The notes: generated by a model from the letters alone, not told the origin. Positions 1 to 9,995 are shown, counted from the first letter of the stretch. The stretch: DNA of 47,176 bases from Prevotellaceae bacterium (GCA_031269545.1 JAISYZ010000235.1:1-47176); one strand, 5' to 3'. Translations and numbers: made by a program.

Positions 1-85
1 ACTGTTGTGTTAATATGGCATCACTCTGTCCATATAAGCTTAATCCGCTAAACACTACTATCAATATTAAAAATAGTTTTTTCAT
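1..85 (-). CDS. Start of an outer-membrane protein, possibly PorP/SprF family (partial)
   Basis: On the minus strand an ATG at 85-83 opens a frame that runs off the window start. The 28 visible codons read as a Sec signal peptide (MKKLFLILIVVFSG, then SLYGQ) followed by SDAILTQQ. The gene begins 30 nt after the stop of the OmpA-family gene and is on the same strand, so it is very likely the third gene of that operon. PorP/SprF proteins typically begin their mature part with a short Q-rich strand of this kind and often sit beside type B T9SS cargo. The family call is therefore inference from context; only the secreted start is seen. Confidence 0.5.
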   Translation of the reverse strand, partial: MKKLFLILIVVFSGLSLYGQSDAILTQQ

Positions 86-115
86 ATCTGTATTTTTTAT
101 TTATTTTTACTTGTT

Positions 116-1387
116 TTATATTTTAACATCTATTTCTACCCTGCGGTTCTTAGCACGTCCGTCGGCTGTCGAATTATCCGCTACCGGTTGTTTTGATCCA
201 TAGCCTGCGGCTGTGATTTGTGAAGCTTTTACACCTTTTTCTACCAAATACGTCTTTACCGCATCTGCGCGTTCCTGCGACAGTACATCATTGCGCGCCG
301 ATGTGCCTGTATTGTCTGTATGTCCTGATAATTTTACCGTTGCATTAGGATATTTTTTCAATACTTCTGCCAACTTGTCCAAATCCGATTTCCCGCCTTT
401 GATAACTGCCTTGTTTGTTTCAAACGTCAAATTATTAAATGCTGTCTGAACTACTTCCTGTTCTTCTTTGGGAAGCGGTTTTGGTTCGGGTTTCGGCTCG
501 GGCTTGGGTTCCGGTTTTGGTTCGGGCTTAGGCTCCGGTTTCGGTGGAACCGGCTTCAAAAATGCCGGATTAAACAGGAAAACGTCATCGTTTCCATCTC
601 TACTCGACACAAATGCGCCTAAACTGCCTGATACTATCGGGTTTATATCATCCGATGCGCTGTTCAATTCATTCAATTTCTTCAATGACGAATTTACTAT
701 CGCATACAAATCATAATTTCCGCCGCGGTCTGAACTGAACAGCAAAATACCATCGTAAAGGAAGGGATATTCCTCATTACTCGGCGAATTTACCGTATTG
801 CCTGCATTTACAGCATCACTCCATGTGCCATCCGCATTTCTGTTCAAATACCATATATCATAGCCGCCATAGCCGCCGTCTGCTGTTGATGAAAAATACA
901 GTCTGTTGCCGTCTGACGATAATGCCGGATCTTTTGCCGAATACGCTGCCAGTGTCGTTTTGCTTGATGTGCCAAACTGCCAGTTCCAGTATTTAAGAGT
1001 CAACCTTTCGCTCTTTTCTGTCGTTACTGTTTCTGTTGCAGCTGGCGCAATATTCAAATCGCCGCTTTTTATCATCTTTTGGTCTTTCTTTTTCACTACT
1101 GCATACAAGGTCTGTGTCCTCCAATCGTATGCATACGTTTCGCGTTCGCCTGAGTATGATACTTCTTTCGTTGCCGCCGGCTGCGAAAAATCTTTGCCCG
1201 ACTCTTTCGTCAGATTCAATTTCCCATCGGTCGCATACAATACCTGCCCATCTTTGTATATCGATAACGAATTATCCGATTTCGGGCTGCTCAATGCCGA
1301 TTTGCGTAAATCGGCAGCAGGCTGCTGGGCTGTTGCTGTTATAAACAGCCCAACTACTGCTACTATTGTTAATACTATTCTTTTCAT
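116..1387 (-). CDS. OmpA-family protein with PD40 propeller repeats
   Basis: Outer-membrane or periplasmic protein expected to bind peptidoglycan. It has a signal peptide at residues 1-20 (ending ITATAQ), PD40/WD40-like propeller blades around 150-270 (LSSDGNRLYFSS, then YPFLYDGILLFSSDRGG), a Pro-Glu-Lys linker (PKPEPKPEPKPEP) near 280-305, and a C-terminal OmpA domain from about 315. The OmpA domain shows LTFETNKAVIKG, LSGHTDNTGTSARNDVLSQ and AKNRRVEIDV, with the Asp and Arg that normally hold diaminopimelate. The PD40 plus OmpA architecture is common in Bacteroidota beside T9SS genes. The gene starts 15 nt after the 1765-aa protease gene, so it is probably co-transcribed with it. A role in anchoring or organising the export partner at the cell wall is inferred. 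Confidence 0.88.
   Translation of the reverse strand: MKRIVLTIVAVVGLFITATAQQPAADLRKSALSSPKSDNSLSIYKDGQVLYATDGKLNLTKESGKDFSQPAATKEVSYSGERETYAYDWRTQTLYAVVKKKDQKMIKSGDLNIAPAATETVTTEKSERLTLKYWNWQFGTSSKTTLAAYSAKDPALSSDGNRLYFSSTADGGYGGYDIWYLNRNADGTWSDAVNAGNTVNSPSNEEYPFLYDGILLFSSDRGGNYDLYAIVNSSLKKLNELNSASDDINPIVSGSLGAFVSSRDGNDDVFLFNPAFLKPVPPKPEPKPEPKPEPKPEPKPEPKPLPKEEQEVVQTAFNNLTFETNKAVIKGGKSDLDKLAEVLKKYPNATVKLSGHTDNTGTSARNDVLSQERADAVKTYLVEKGVKASQITAAGYGSKQPVADNSTADGRAKNRRVEIDVKI
466..545 (-). repeat. Short tandem repeat coding the Lys-Pro-Glu-Pro linker
   Basis: Repeats of a 12-nt unit (minus strand codons for Pro-Lys-Pro-Glu) encode the linker of the OmpA-family protein. Such tracts commonly change in copy number between strains and act as a spacer through the envelope. 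Confidence 0.75.
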
Positions 1388-1402
1388 ATTATCAAGATTT
1401 TT

Positions 1403-4400
1403 TTATTTCTTAACTACATTTACACTGCCCTTGCGGACTGCCTTTCCTTTGTCATCATAAAGAATATAGTAATAAACGCCCGGATTAACAAGTTTTTCAT
1501 TATCTTGGAAGCGTCCATTCCAGCCTCTGTCTATTTCTGCTTTGTTCTTTGATTCATATACCAAAACTCCATAGCGATTGAATATTTTAAGTCTAGTGCC
1601 AGGCATAAATGCATCATTATAGCCATCCTCATCAGGTGTAAATGCATTCGGTACTACTGTTGATTTTGTTACTTTTAATATTCCGTTTACAGGAATTACA
1701 TTATAGTGGTTATCCAAACCTACATGAACTACTATTGCATATTCGCCTACCGGAGATAAGGGCGTTGCAACACATGTTGCTGTTGGCGTAACATCTAAAG
1801 AATCAACATTATCCGAATAGAAGAATGATTGATAATCAAGTTGAAATATAGCGGGATCATTTTCTTTTCCTTCTTCCCGGTTATAAGTACCTGCTTTTAC
1901 CAATATATCACCTTTGCCTACCAATATTTTAAATTCAACATCTTCTGCAGCCAGCAATGTATCCGGTATGCCTGCCTGACTTGCTTTCAAAATATTTTCG
2001 CCTAATCGTGGTTCTGCACTAACTAAATAATCACTTTCATTTCCACTAAGCGATATTGAATTACCTGAAATATGTTCTACTTTTACAGGCACTATGCGAT
2101 CTGCAAAATAATCAAAATCATCTGCCGTACTCTTTATTACTACTCCTTCAGTACCCGTACCTGCATTATCCAACTTAAATTGATGTCCATATTGTGTTTC
2201 TATGGGATCATCTACTTGAATTTCCTGTCGATATAATACAAATTCACACGCAGTATCGCTAGAACACGATACTATGCCATTGGCTTGATATGTTAGCCAA
2301 TAACAATATACACCGCCAGGCTGAATATCTTCATCATTGTATGACAGTCCTGAGAATCCTTCTACTAACATTACAGGATCTTCAGTTGGCGCTCCGTCTA
2401 ATGTTCGTTGACGATACAGTCTGTATCCGTCCAGCGTAAAGTCTTCGTATGCAACTATATACCAATTGAAGAATAATCCTGTACCTAATTCGGTAAGTTC
2501 ATACCATTCGCCGCCGTAAAGTACTAAATTACCTTTACCTGCAATTTCAGGTCCTGCATCTACGCCAAATGGATACCCGCTGTATGTTTTAATAGAATAA
2601 CCTATCATTACTTGTTTGTCGCCTGATATGGTTACCGGTGTTTCCAGAGGAATAACATTCTTAGAATTACCTAAAATATTAGATGAAGACACTGATTGAC
2701 TGTTGAGAACCGTTGTATCTGTGCCATCAATTTCCCATACAAACAAATCGTCAATATTTACTGACGACCCATAAATAGCGATTTCTATTGCCTTAATTGT
2801 TATGCCTGCATAAACTTCGGCTTCTTCTGCTGTCCAGCGTGCTGCTACAATAAATGGTGTTCCACCTGCTCCTACTCCATTATCATCGTATTCGCCACAC
2901 CATCTCATTAAAGGATTAATACCTGTAGCGGCTTCAGTCTGATTATGCTGTTTAACAGTATGTGGTTTTTTGATCAAATTTGTACTGCTCTTTGCCTGTT
3001 TAAATATTGATGACGAGTTAGAAGCAGTTTGTGTTTCATTTGCATACACCTTGGTTTGTTTGCTTGCAAAAACGCTGTTATCCAAGTCTTTTACCTGCAG
3101 TTTATTCTGTTCTCCTGTTGCAGGATCTATTATTGTTGTAAATACGGCTTTATCTAAACTCAACATTACAGGTTCGCTAGCCTTTAAGCCCGATTTGCCT
3201 TTTGATGCTAACTGTAAGCCACCGATATCATCCAGTTTTAATATAAATTTATCATACGAAACGTGATGGAATGCTAAATATACTTTTTGCCCTGTATATG
3301 AACTCAAATCAATAGAAACCTGAACATAGTAATTATTTGATACGGGACCTGTAGGCGCATTTGCCATTGATTTTAATACTACATTAAACTGTGATCTGCT
3401 TGTAATATTGTCATCTGTTGATAATAACAATTCATAAGCATCAGGAAAAGACGGATTTTGCGACGATATCCAATATGTAAGAGTGCTGTTAGCTGATGTA
3501 ATTTCCAATTGTGGAGTAACCAGCCAGTTATCGACATCGAGAGATGTGTATGTATTATAATCGTATGACATTGACCGTGCAAAATAATCGCCTGTATGTG
3601 CGCCCGAAGCAGATGTTAATAAAAAGCGTTCCCATCCAAAGCCTTCTTTCACTGTAAGTATTTTCCATTCAACGGGATTAGCCGTTTCAAATCCACCATA
3701 GCTTGCGTTGAGTGATGTCCAATCATCGGGTTCGCCAGCCCACCTAACACGTATATTTACATCGTTATATCTTGTTGCCTTTACATCTTGAGGAACTCCT
3801 ATAGTTTGGTTAACATACAATGTTTGTGTTGCAAAATTATTATCAGTTACAAAAACAATATTTCCTTCGCGCTCGGCGCCATAATTCACAGGAGCCGTAA
3901 TAGTAATAGTAGCTGTTTCTGCTGTTCCCGGATTGCTAACTGTTCCCGCATCCGGAGAAACTGTAATCCATGAAGGTTTTGAAGATACTAACCAGCCTCT
4001 GTTAACTGAAAGTTCTATGGTTTCATTTATTGAATCTCCGCATTCTGTCGTTATTGTATCTCTGTCAATATCGAATACGTGTCCTAAAACTGTTACATAA
4101 TCAGTAAGCGTTTTTTCATCTTCGCCAATGGTATTTCTTACCCATTGTTTTACATCGTAAACTCCTTCTGTATAATATTCTACTGTTACAATATCTGCAG
4201 TATCTGTAGATTCTGCCGGCGTACCGCCTTCAAACTCGTATTTATATAATACGGCAGGTCCTGTTGATAAATCGTGGAAATCTACAGCATCGCCTTCCCA
4301 TATAATCACGTGTGATTCAGCAGTTGCTGTTGAAGGAACTATTTCTATGTTATCAATACCGCTACCACGGCTATCATAAGACGTACCCATAAAGGCTATC

Positions 4401-6700
4401 TGATATGTACTGCTCAAATTAGGTAATACAACTTCAATATCTATCCAGTTCGGATATGTATGATTAGCGCCATCATTCGGTAAACGTGAATATATACTAG
4501 TCCAAGGAGATGTAGGCGATGTTCGATAATAAACTGTCAAGCCATCTACGTCATTTGGAAAACCAGTACTCCATTGTCTTGCTATATATTTGAATTTCAA
4601 TATTGCAGATTCATAAGAGGATAAATCAAATGCAGTATTATTATAAATTCTCGCACTGTTTAAATAACCGCTTTGATAATATATATAATAATAATCTCCC
4701 GTACCATCTACCCCGTATGATGTTGGGTAGCCATTGTTAGCGTATCCGTTATTTGCGCGGATCCAAGCATAATTGGCATTTCCTGATATAACCTCTCTAC
4801 GATAAGTAGATGATGTATTTGTAGTAATTGTTGGCGGATTAGCAAAAGTAGATCCATTAAGCAATGCAGTCACAGCATTATCACTATATACAGGAGGTAA
4901 TTCAGTATATAACAATACTCCAAGATCAGCAACCGGAGCAACAGCCGTACCGCCTTTAACTGTAACTGTGATATAATCTTCTTTCAGAGTAATAATAGTA
5001 GTATCATTACCTGTTACATCACTTTTGCCATAAGCGGTAAGTTTAACATCATATGTACCGGGAATATCATAAGCAACCACAGGTTTCAGTTCTGTAGATG
5101 TTGCGGGCGTGCCGCCTTCAAATTCCCATTTTATCGAATCAATATATAATAATAAAGAGGTAAAATTGACTGATTCTAAAGCATATATGGATGTGGGATT
5201 TCCAACAAAATCGGCTTTTGTACTGTTTGGATAAAAGTCACATGTTTCAGCCGTTCCATTACCCAGTGGGTCAAGCCATGTTTTCATTTGAGTAGAAGGG
5301 TCATTGCCATACTGGTCCCAGTGATAGAACAATCCGCCGAAATATGATGTTTCTTTTGCCGATGTACATGTTGTTCCGGGAGGGCCGCCGCTAAGCGTAC
5401 CGATGAGGCGATGATCTTGATTCAACAGTCCTGATCCTGATGAACCGCCTTCGCTTTGTCCCCATCCGTTTGTGGTTTGCACAAATGTAACCACCCAGTG
5501 AGCATCATCAGCTGAAAGCAGAGGTTCGCCCCAGTCCCATCCTCCGTCAATTGTAAGAGGCCCCGTCCATGTTGCAATTTTCTTAACATCAAGAGCGGGA
5601 TGACTTATATCAACGCCGCTTTGTGCCATAACAGAAGGATCTGCTCTGCGATCCCAGCCTGCCCATCTGATTCTTTCATTATCAATCCATTGTTGAGGAA
5701 TAGCTTCGTTGAGTTCGAGTAAAGCGCCATCCGAACCTCCGCCAAGAGGTATTGCCACTCTCACCTTACAACCTACAAGCACTTCATCATCATCATCGTA
5801 GCCTGTATTCCCAACACAGGTTTTAGATTCAAAGAAAAATCTGAACCAGTAATAGTCAAAATATTGAGGAGCGGAAAGATCATCCGCTATACAATGCCAT
5901 GCCGACATTATGTACGGTTTTTCGTCGTTTGCCGTATTATTAACAAGAGTTCCCGAACACAATTCGTAAGCGAAATTTGTATAATAATATATTGCACAAA
6001 CGCTCTTGCTGTCTTCCTGCCATTCGTCGCCTTCGGGAGAACAAATAACATTTATCTGACATTGTGCTGATTCACCTGCCGATTCTGTTGTAAGGTCACC
6101 TTTTCTCTCATATCTTATATGATTATAACCATAACCAACACCGTTGATATGTATTCGAGCCTTATCGCCGGTGGAATATTCAGGAGCGACATATTCAAGT
6201 ACAACAACATCGCCTGCAACAAGCGGTGTGATATATCTTCCACTGCTCGGGTTCTTTGTGTTATCATACGATTTCAATATGTGTGTCTTGTCGGCGCTGT
6301 ACAAAAACAATTTTGAACCCAGAGGCAAATAAAACTCCTCGTATCTGAGGGTTATTGCTTTTGCATTAGACGCTTCTATTGCCACTCGCCATACTTTACG
6401 ACCATCTGGCAAATTTGTCCATACGCCCGCATTTTCCATTGTAATGTCGGCAGGAATATCTCTTGCAAAACGTGGACGTGATATTCCATTGTTTGCATTA
6501 AATTCATCCTCTTTCAACCACTCACTAACGCTGAAATTAATGGGCATTTTCACATACGCTTGCGCCGGTAGCGCTTGCGCTTCTTTCACTGAAAAGGTAG
6601 GCGGTGCCTCCCTTCTCGTCTGCTGTGCATCGGCTTGATTTACTGTCAATCCGAATACTGACAGGCAGACCATTGATAAAATTAACCTAAGTTTCTTCAT
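1403..6700 (-). CDS. T9SS-exported trypsin-like protease/adhesin, 1765 aa
   Basis: Giant secreted protein. It has a signal peptide at 1-25 (ending NQADAQ), then a trypsin-like (lysyl endopeptidase type) domain with a visible triad: His269 in MSAWHC, Asp324 in GGSDGALLEL and Ser421 in EGGSSGSGLL. Several Cys probably form disulfides. Downstream come two PKD-like domains (each with the phrase EFEGGTPA), a BACON-like segment (SKPSWITVSPDAGTV), an Fn3-like strand set, a cleaved-adhesin (choice-of-anchor J) domain around DNWLVTPQLEIT, and an MBG-like strand set. The last 85 residues (VVPNAFTPDEDGYNDAF, IFNRYGVLVYES, NPGVYYYILYDDKGK) are the gliding-motility-associated type B T9SS domain. It leads an operon with the OmpA gene 15 nt downstream. 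It is expected at the cell surface or released. Substrate preference is not visible. Confidence 0.88.
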   Translation of the reverse strand: MKKLRLILSMVCLSVFGLTVNQADAQQTRREAPPTFSVKEAQALPAQAYVKMPINFSVSEWLKEDEFNANNGISRPRFARDIPADITMENAGVWTNLPDGRKVWRVAIEASNAKAITLRYEEFYLPLGSKLFLYSADKTHILKSYDNTKNPSSGRYITPLVAGDVVVLEYVAPEYSTGDKARIHINGVGYGYNHIRYERKGDLTTESAGESAQCQINVICSPEGDEWQEDSKSVCAIYYYTNFAYELCSGTLVNNTANDEKPYIMSAWHCIADDLSAPQYFDYYWFRFFFESKTCVGNTGYDDDDEVLVGCKVRVAIPLGGGSDGALLELNEAIPQQWIDNERIRWAGWDRRADPSVMAQSGVDISHPALDVKKIATWTGPLTIDGGWDWGEPLLSADDAHWVVTFVQTTNGWGQSEGGSSGSGLLNQDHRLIGTLSGGPPGTTCTSAKETSYFGGLFYHWDQYGNDPSTQMKTWLDPLGNGTAETCDFYPNSTKADFVGNPTSIYALESVNFTSLLLYIDSIKWEFEGGTPATSTELKPVVAYDIPGTYDVKLTAYGKSDVTGNDTTIITLKEDYITVTVKGGTAVAPVADLGVLLYTELPPVYSDNAVTALLNGSTFANPPTITTNTSSTYRREVISGNANYAWIRANNGYANNGYPTSYGVDGTGDYYYIYYQSGYLNSARIYNNTAFDLSSYESAILKFKYIARQWSTGFPNDVDGLTVYYRTSPTSPWTSIYSRLPNDGANHTYPNWIDIEVVLPNLSSTYQIAFMGTSYDSRGSGIDNIEIVPSTATAESHVIIWEGDAVDFHDLSTGPAVLYKYEFEGGTPAESTDTADIVTVEYYTEGVYDVKQWVRNTIGEDEKTLTDYVTVLGHVFDIDRDTITTECGDSINETIELSVNRGWLVSSKPSWITVSPDAGTVSNPGTAETATITITAPVNYGAEREGNIVFVTDNNFATQTLYVNQTIGVPQDVKATRYNDVNIRVRWAGEPDDWTSLNASYGGFETANPVEWKILTVKEGFGWERFLLTSASGAHTGDYFARSMSYDYNTYTSLDVDNWLVTPQLEITSANSTLTYWISSQNPSFPDAYELLLSTDDNITSRSQFNVVLKSMANAPTGPVSNNYYVQVSIDLSSYTGQKVYLAFHHVSYDKFILKLDDIGGLQLASKGKSGLKASEPVMLSLDKAVFTTIIDPATGEQNKLQVKDLDNSVFASKQTKVYANETQTASNSSSIFKQAKSSTNLIKKPHTVKQHNQTEAATGINPLMRWCGEYDDNGVGAGGTPFIVAARWTAEEAEVYAGITIKAIEIAIYGSSVNIDDLFVWEIDGTDTTVLNSQSVSSSNILGNSKNVIPLETPVTISGDKQVMIGYSIKTYSGYPFGVDAGPEIAGKGNLVLYGGEWYELTELGTGLFFNWYIVAYEDFTLDGYRLYRQRTLDGAPTEDPVMLVEGFSGLSYNDEDIQPGGVYCYWLTYQANGIVSCSSDTACEFVLYRQEIQVDDPIETQYGHQFKLDNAGTGTEGVVIKSTADDFDYFADRIVPVKVEHISGNSISLSGNESDYLVSAEPRLGENILKASQAGIPDTLLAAEDVEFKILVGKGDILVKAGTYNREEGKENDPAIFQLDYQSFFYSDNVDSLDVTPTATCVATPLSPVGEYAIVVHVGLDNHYNVIPVNGILKVTKSTVVPNAFTPDEDGYNDAFMPGTRLKIFNRYGVLVYESKNKAEIDRGWNGRFQDNEKLVNPGVYYYILYDDKGKAVRKGSVNVVKK

Positions 6701-7412
6701 AATAATTAATTTAAGTTGAATAATAATTTATACTTAATTTCAATTTTTTTTTATTTTTGGCTCTGTATGAAAACCAAATGTTTCCTTTGCTGTCCTCATT
6801 TCTCTTCATTTTTTATCAGTAAATTTACTTGATAAACATACTTTACCATATTATTTTTGCAAATATAGTGCATTTTTTGTGTTTATTAATATTTTTTTCA
6901 TTTTTTTTTTATTTTTTTTGTTAAAACGCTTATTATATGAATGTTATAATTTTAACACTTTTTCCATATTTTTAAGTGTAAGCATTTATCAATAAAAAAC
7001 AAATTTATTATATGTATATTATTAATAAACAGATATTTAAGTGTGTGTCAAACTATTACCACAAGTCATATACAGTGATATTGGGTAAAGTAAAACAGAT
7101 ATTTTCAGTTCAAAAAAATATGTTTTAATGTGATTTTAAAGTTAAATTCTAAAATCAGTTCAAAAATAAATCAAATTAGATTATGCGTATATCTTTTATA
7201 TACAATATATTATATGAAGTAATATTAATTAAAATTTATATCTATAAGTTATTTACATTTTAAATTTTACTATTTCATACAAATAATTATTGTGATTATA
7301 CCTTAATATTTGTTACAACAATATGAATAAGGTATTAAGGCGTTAATATTCAATGTTTCATACAAAGTATCAAATATTAATTAATTGCTATTTTAAAAAC
7401 AAAATTGTCGGA
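6701..7412. other. AT-rich gene-free spacer upstream of the protease operon
   Basis: About 700 bases of very AT-rich sequence without a convincing gene. The part nearest 6700 holds the likely leader and promoter of the protease gene; I see no other structure between about 6900 and 7412. Confidence 0.6.
6860..6867 (-). promoter_or_regulatory. Possible Bacteroidota -7 element for the protease operon
   Basis: On the minus strand this reads TATATTTG, which fits the Bacteroidota -7 consensus TAnnTTTG. It would give a leader of about 150 nt before the ATG at 6700. No clear TTTG -33 box sits at the usual distance, so the call is weak. Confidence 0.35.
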
Positions 7413-7709
7413 TACGAAGTTTTTAACCAAATTTTTAACCTGTCAGGTTTTTGAAACCTGTCAGGTTTTATGAGGCTTGCTGTCCCGTCAGGGACAGAAT
7501 ATTGATAGAAAAAAGCGCGGTGGAATACATTTCGCGCGAGTTGCCGACGGTGTTTCAAGTCAACGACAATGCTTCGCGCGAAAATCTCAGCGGTTATTCT
7601 GTTTCTACCGACATTTTGTCCCTAACGGGACATTTTAAATTAACAATTATCTACCTAATGATTTATACGAAGTTTTTAACCTGACAGGTTTCGGAAACCT
7701 GTCAGGTTT
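7413..7709 (+). repeat. Composite palindromic repeat, copy 1 (152-bp core 7481-7632)
   Basis: The core starts with the hairpin TGTCCCGTCAGGGACA (7481-7496) and ends with its near inverse TGTCCCTAACGGGACA (7617-7632). Inside, TTCGCGCGAG and CTTCGCGCGAA form a further inverted pair. The core is flanked by doubled AACCTGTCAGGTT palindromes on the left (7437-7468) and right (7678-7709), and by the 16-bp direct repeat TACGAAGTTTTTAACC at 7413-7428 and 7666-7681. A second 152-bp core lies at 30297-30448 and a fragment at 12767-12828. A frame from TTG 7451 stays open across it, but substitutions between copies are mostly non-synonymous, so I treat it as a non-coding mobile or structural repeat. Confidence 0.8.
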
Positions 7710-7727
7710 GGTTTGGCTTCAAATTAC

Positions 7728-7757
7728 AAGAGGCTGTCATTTTACTGACAGCCTCTT
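7728..7757 (-). terminator. Hairpin downstream of pckA
   Basis: A perfect 12-bp stem AAGAGGCTGTCA / TGACAGCCTCTT with a 6-nt loop lies 39 nt beyond the pckA stop. The T-tract on the minus strand is poor, so it may be a weak terminator or a 3'-stabilising hairpin. Confidence 0.6.
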
Positions 7758-7795
7758 CCATTCAAAACAAAATTAAAATAGTCGTATTCTTTATT

Positions 7796-9403
7796 TTATG
7801 GTAATTTTGGACCTGCCGAAACAAGCGCTTTTCCCGCTTCGTTGCCTGTAAATTTGACAAAATTCTTTATAAATCTGCCTGCCAAATCTTTTGCCTTTGT
7901 GTCCCATTCGCTTGCATTTGCATAAGTGTCGCGCGGGTCGAGAATTTTAGCATCAACACCGGGAAGTTCGACAGGAACTTCAAAATCGAAATATGGTATT
8001 TTCTTCACATTAGCATTGTCGATGCTGCCATCGAGGATCGCGTCAATAATTCCGCGTGTGTCTTTTATTGATATGCGTTTACCTGTTCCGTTCCATCCTG
8101 TGTTTACAAGATATGCTTTTGCTCCTGCCTGTTCCATTCTTTTGACAAGTTCTTCGCCGTATTTCGTAGGATGCAGACTCAAAAATGCAGCGCCAAAACA
8201 AGCCGAGAATGTTGGCGTAGGTTCTGTAATTCCGCGTTCGGTGCCTGCAAGTTTTGCAGTAAATCCGCTCAAAAAATAATATTTTGTCTGTTCGGGAGTT
8301 AATATCGAAACAGGAGGCAACACGCCGAATGCATCTGCCGAAAGGAAAATAACCTTTTTTGCTGACGGAGCCTTCGATACAGGCTTAACAATATTTTCGA
8401 TATGATAAATGGGATAAGACACTCGCGTGTTTTCGGTAACCGATTTGTCATTAAAATCAATTTTGCCGTTTTTATCGACTGTAACATTTTCGAGCAGAGC
8501 ATCGCGACGAATGGCGTTCCAAATGTCGGGTTCGCTTTCTTTATCAAGGTTTATGACTTTGGCGTAGCAGCCACCTTCGAAATTGAATATACCGTCGTCA
8601 TCCCAACCGTGTTCGTCGTCGCCAATAAGTTCGCGTTTTGGGTCGGTTGACAGTGTTGTTTTTCCCGTTCCCGAAAGTCCGAAAAATATTGCTGTTTCGC
8701 CTTTTTTGTTGGTATTTGCCGAGCAGTGCATCGAGGCTATTCCTTTGAGCGGCAACAAATAATTCATATATGAAAACATGCCTTTTTTCATTTCGCCGCC
8801 ATACCATGTGTTGAGTATAACTTGAATTTTTTCGGTAAGATTAAAAACTATTGCCGTTTCCGAATTTAGTCCGAGTTCTTTGTAATTATCAATTTTTGCC
8901 TTTGCCGCATTGAATACTACAAAATCGGGTTCGCCATAATTTTCAAGTTCTGTTTGGGTTGGACGAATAAACATGTTTTTCACAAAATGCGCCTGCCATG
9001 CAACTTCGCAAATGAAACGAATTTTAAGGCGAGTATTTTCGTTTGTTCCGCAGAAAGTATCGACTACATATAATTTTTTATTTGATAATTGTTTGCAGGC
9101 AAGTTCTTTCAGCGCTTTCCATGTTTCTTTGGTTACAGGCTTGTTGTCGTTTTTGTATTCGTCGGATGTCCACCAGATAGTATCTTGTGATGTTTCGTCC
9201 ATTACAAAGAATTTGTCTTTAGGCGAGCGTCCTGTGTAAATGCCTGTCATTACGTTTATTGCTCCCATTTCGGTAAGTTGCCCGACTTCAAACCCTGTCA
9301 GCGAAGGGTCAATTTCTGCCTTGTATAAATCATCGTACGAAGGATTATAAACAATTTCCCTTGTATCGTTGATTCCATACTTTGTTAAATCTAAATTTTT
9401 CAT
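7796..9403 (-). CDS. pckA: Phosphoenolpyruvate carboxykinase (ATP)
   Basis: Cytosolic enzyme interconverting oxaloacetate + ATP and phosphoenolpyruvate + CO2 + ADP, used in gluconeogenesis or, in many anaerobic Bacteroidota, in the CO2-fixing direction toward succinate. The 535 residues match the usual length of the ATP-dependent family. Visible signatures are TGRSPKDKF (57-65), the P-loop [11 protein letters not shown] (242-252), the metal site [11 protein letters not shown] (261-271) and the conserved GGCYAK. It appears monocistronic, with a -7 box upstream and a hairpin downstream. Direction of flux cannot be told from sequence. Assignment is firm. Confidence 0.97.
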   Translation of the reverse strand: MKNLDLTKYGINDTREIVYNPSYDDLYKAEIDPSLTGFEVGQLTEMGAINVMTGIYTGRSPKDKFFVMDETSQDTIWWTSDEYKNDNKPVTKETWKALKELACKQLSNKKLYVVDTFCGTNENTRLKIRFICEVAWQAHFVKNMFIRPTQTELENYGEPDFVVFNAAKAKIDNYKELGLNSETAIVFNLTEKIQVILNTWYGGEMKKGMFSYMNYLLPLKGIASMHCSANTNKKGETAIFFGLSGTGKTTLSTDPKRELIGDDEHGWDDDGIFNFEGGCYAKVINLDKESEPDIWNAIRRDALLENVTVDKNGKIDFNDKSVTENTRVSYPIYHIENIVKPVSKAPSAKKVIFLSADAFGVLPPVSILTPEQTKYYFLSGFTAKLAGTERGITEPTPTFSACFGAAFLSLHPTKYGEELVKRMEQAGAKAYLVNTGWNGTGKRISIKDTRGIIDAILDGSIDNANVKKIPYFDFEVPVELPGVDAKILDPRDTYANASEWDTKAKDLAGRFIKNFVKFTGNEAGKALVSAGPKLP

Positions 9404-9447
9404 ATTATATTTTATTTAATTATTAATTTTTCGATTTTATGAATTGG

Positions 9448-9482
9448 CAAAGGTAGTTATTTTTATTTTAACATTACACAAA
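9448..9482 (-). promoter_or_regulatory. Likely pckA promoter
   Basis: On the minus strand TACCTTTG (9455-9448) fits the Bacteroidota -7 box, and a TTTG at 9482-9479 could be the -33 box. The gap of 23 bp is slightly longer than the usual 19-21. The leader would be roughly 40 nt. Confidence 0.5.
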
Positions 9483-9651
9483 TTTGCACAATATCAATTT
9501 AATTAATGTTAAAAGTCCCATATACCTGCTTTTGTTCTGGTTTACATCACTGAAATTTAACTGCATAAAAACATAAAACCGAATAAAATGCAAAAAAGCA
9601 CAAAAATCTCGCTAAAAACCTGTTTCAATATGGTTTACAAACATTGCAAAT

Positions 9652-9995
9652 GCCTTATTTAATCTCTCCTTAAAAATAAAAAAAATCAGCAATAATACGA
9701 CATTATTTCTGTCAATTTTGTTTCGACATAAAAGCAAGCAGCACGTCATTGCGAGGAGCGCAGCGACGAAGCAATCCAGAAAAATAAACAATGAAAAACA
9801 AACATAAACAAAATGGATTGCTTCGGGCTAACGCCCTCGCAATGACGAACAAAGAAGAAAGAAAAACTGTTTATGTTTTGCCGACTTTTAGCCTGTATGT
9901 ATGTAAAACACGGTATTTTTATTCGGCAATTTGCATTTATAACTTATTTATAATAAATGATTTCAATGCTTTTTAATGAGCGACTACTTAATCTG
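9652..9995. repeat. MITE-like element 1 with inverted ends
   Basis: The left end near 9658-9677 (TTTAATCTCTCCTTAAAAAT) is an imperfect inverse of the right end at 9969-9995 (starting CTTTTTAATGAGCGACTA). The same pair of ends frames the repeat at 30185-30619. The two frames hold different interiors, here a BIME-like pair. No transposase is inside, so any movement would need help in trans. Confidence 0.5.
9744..9847. repeat. BIME/REP-like inverted pair
   Basis: The segment 9744-9777 (CGTCATTGCGAGGAGCGCAG and on to GCAATCC) faces 9815-9847 (GGATTGCTTCGGGCTAACGC and on to AATGACG). The two are inverted relatives separated by about 37 bp of AT-rich sequence. Dispersed repeats of this CGTCATTGCGAGGAGCG type are known from many bacterial genomes. 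Confidence 0.75.

Noticed and set aside
7451..7684. A 77-codon gene in the repeat at 7481-7632
   Set aside because: The frame begins with TTG inside a palindrome, and differences from the second copy are mostly non-synonymous. It is kept as a repeat, with the open frame noted as a finding.
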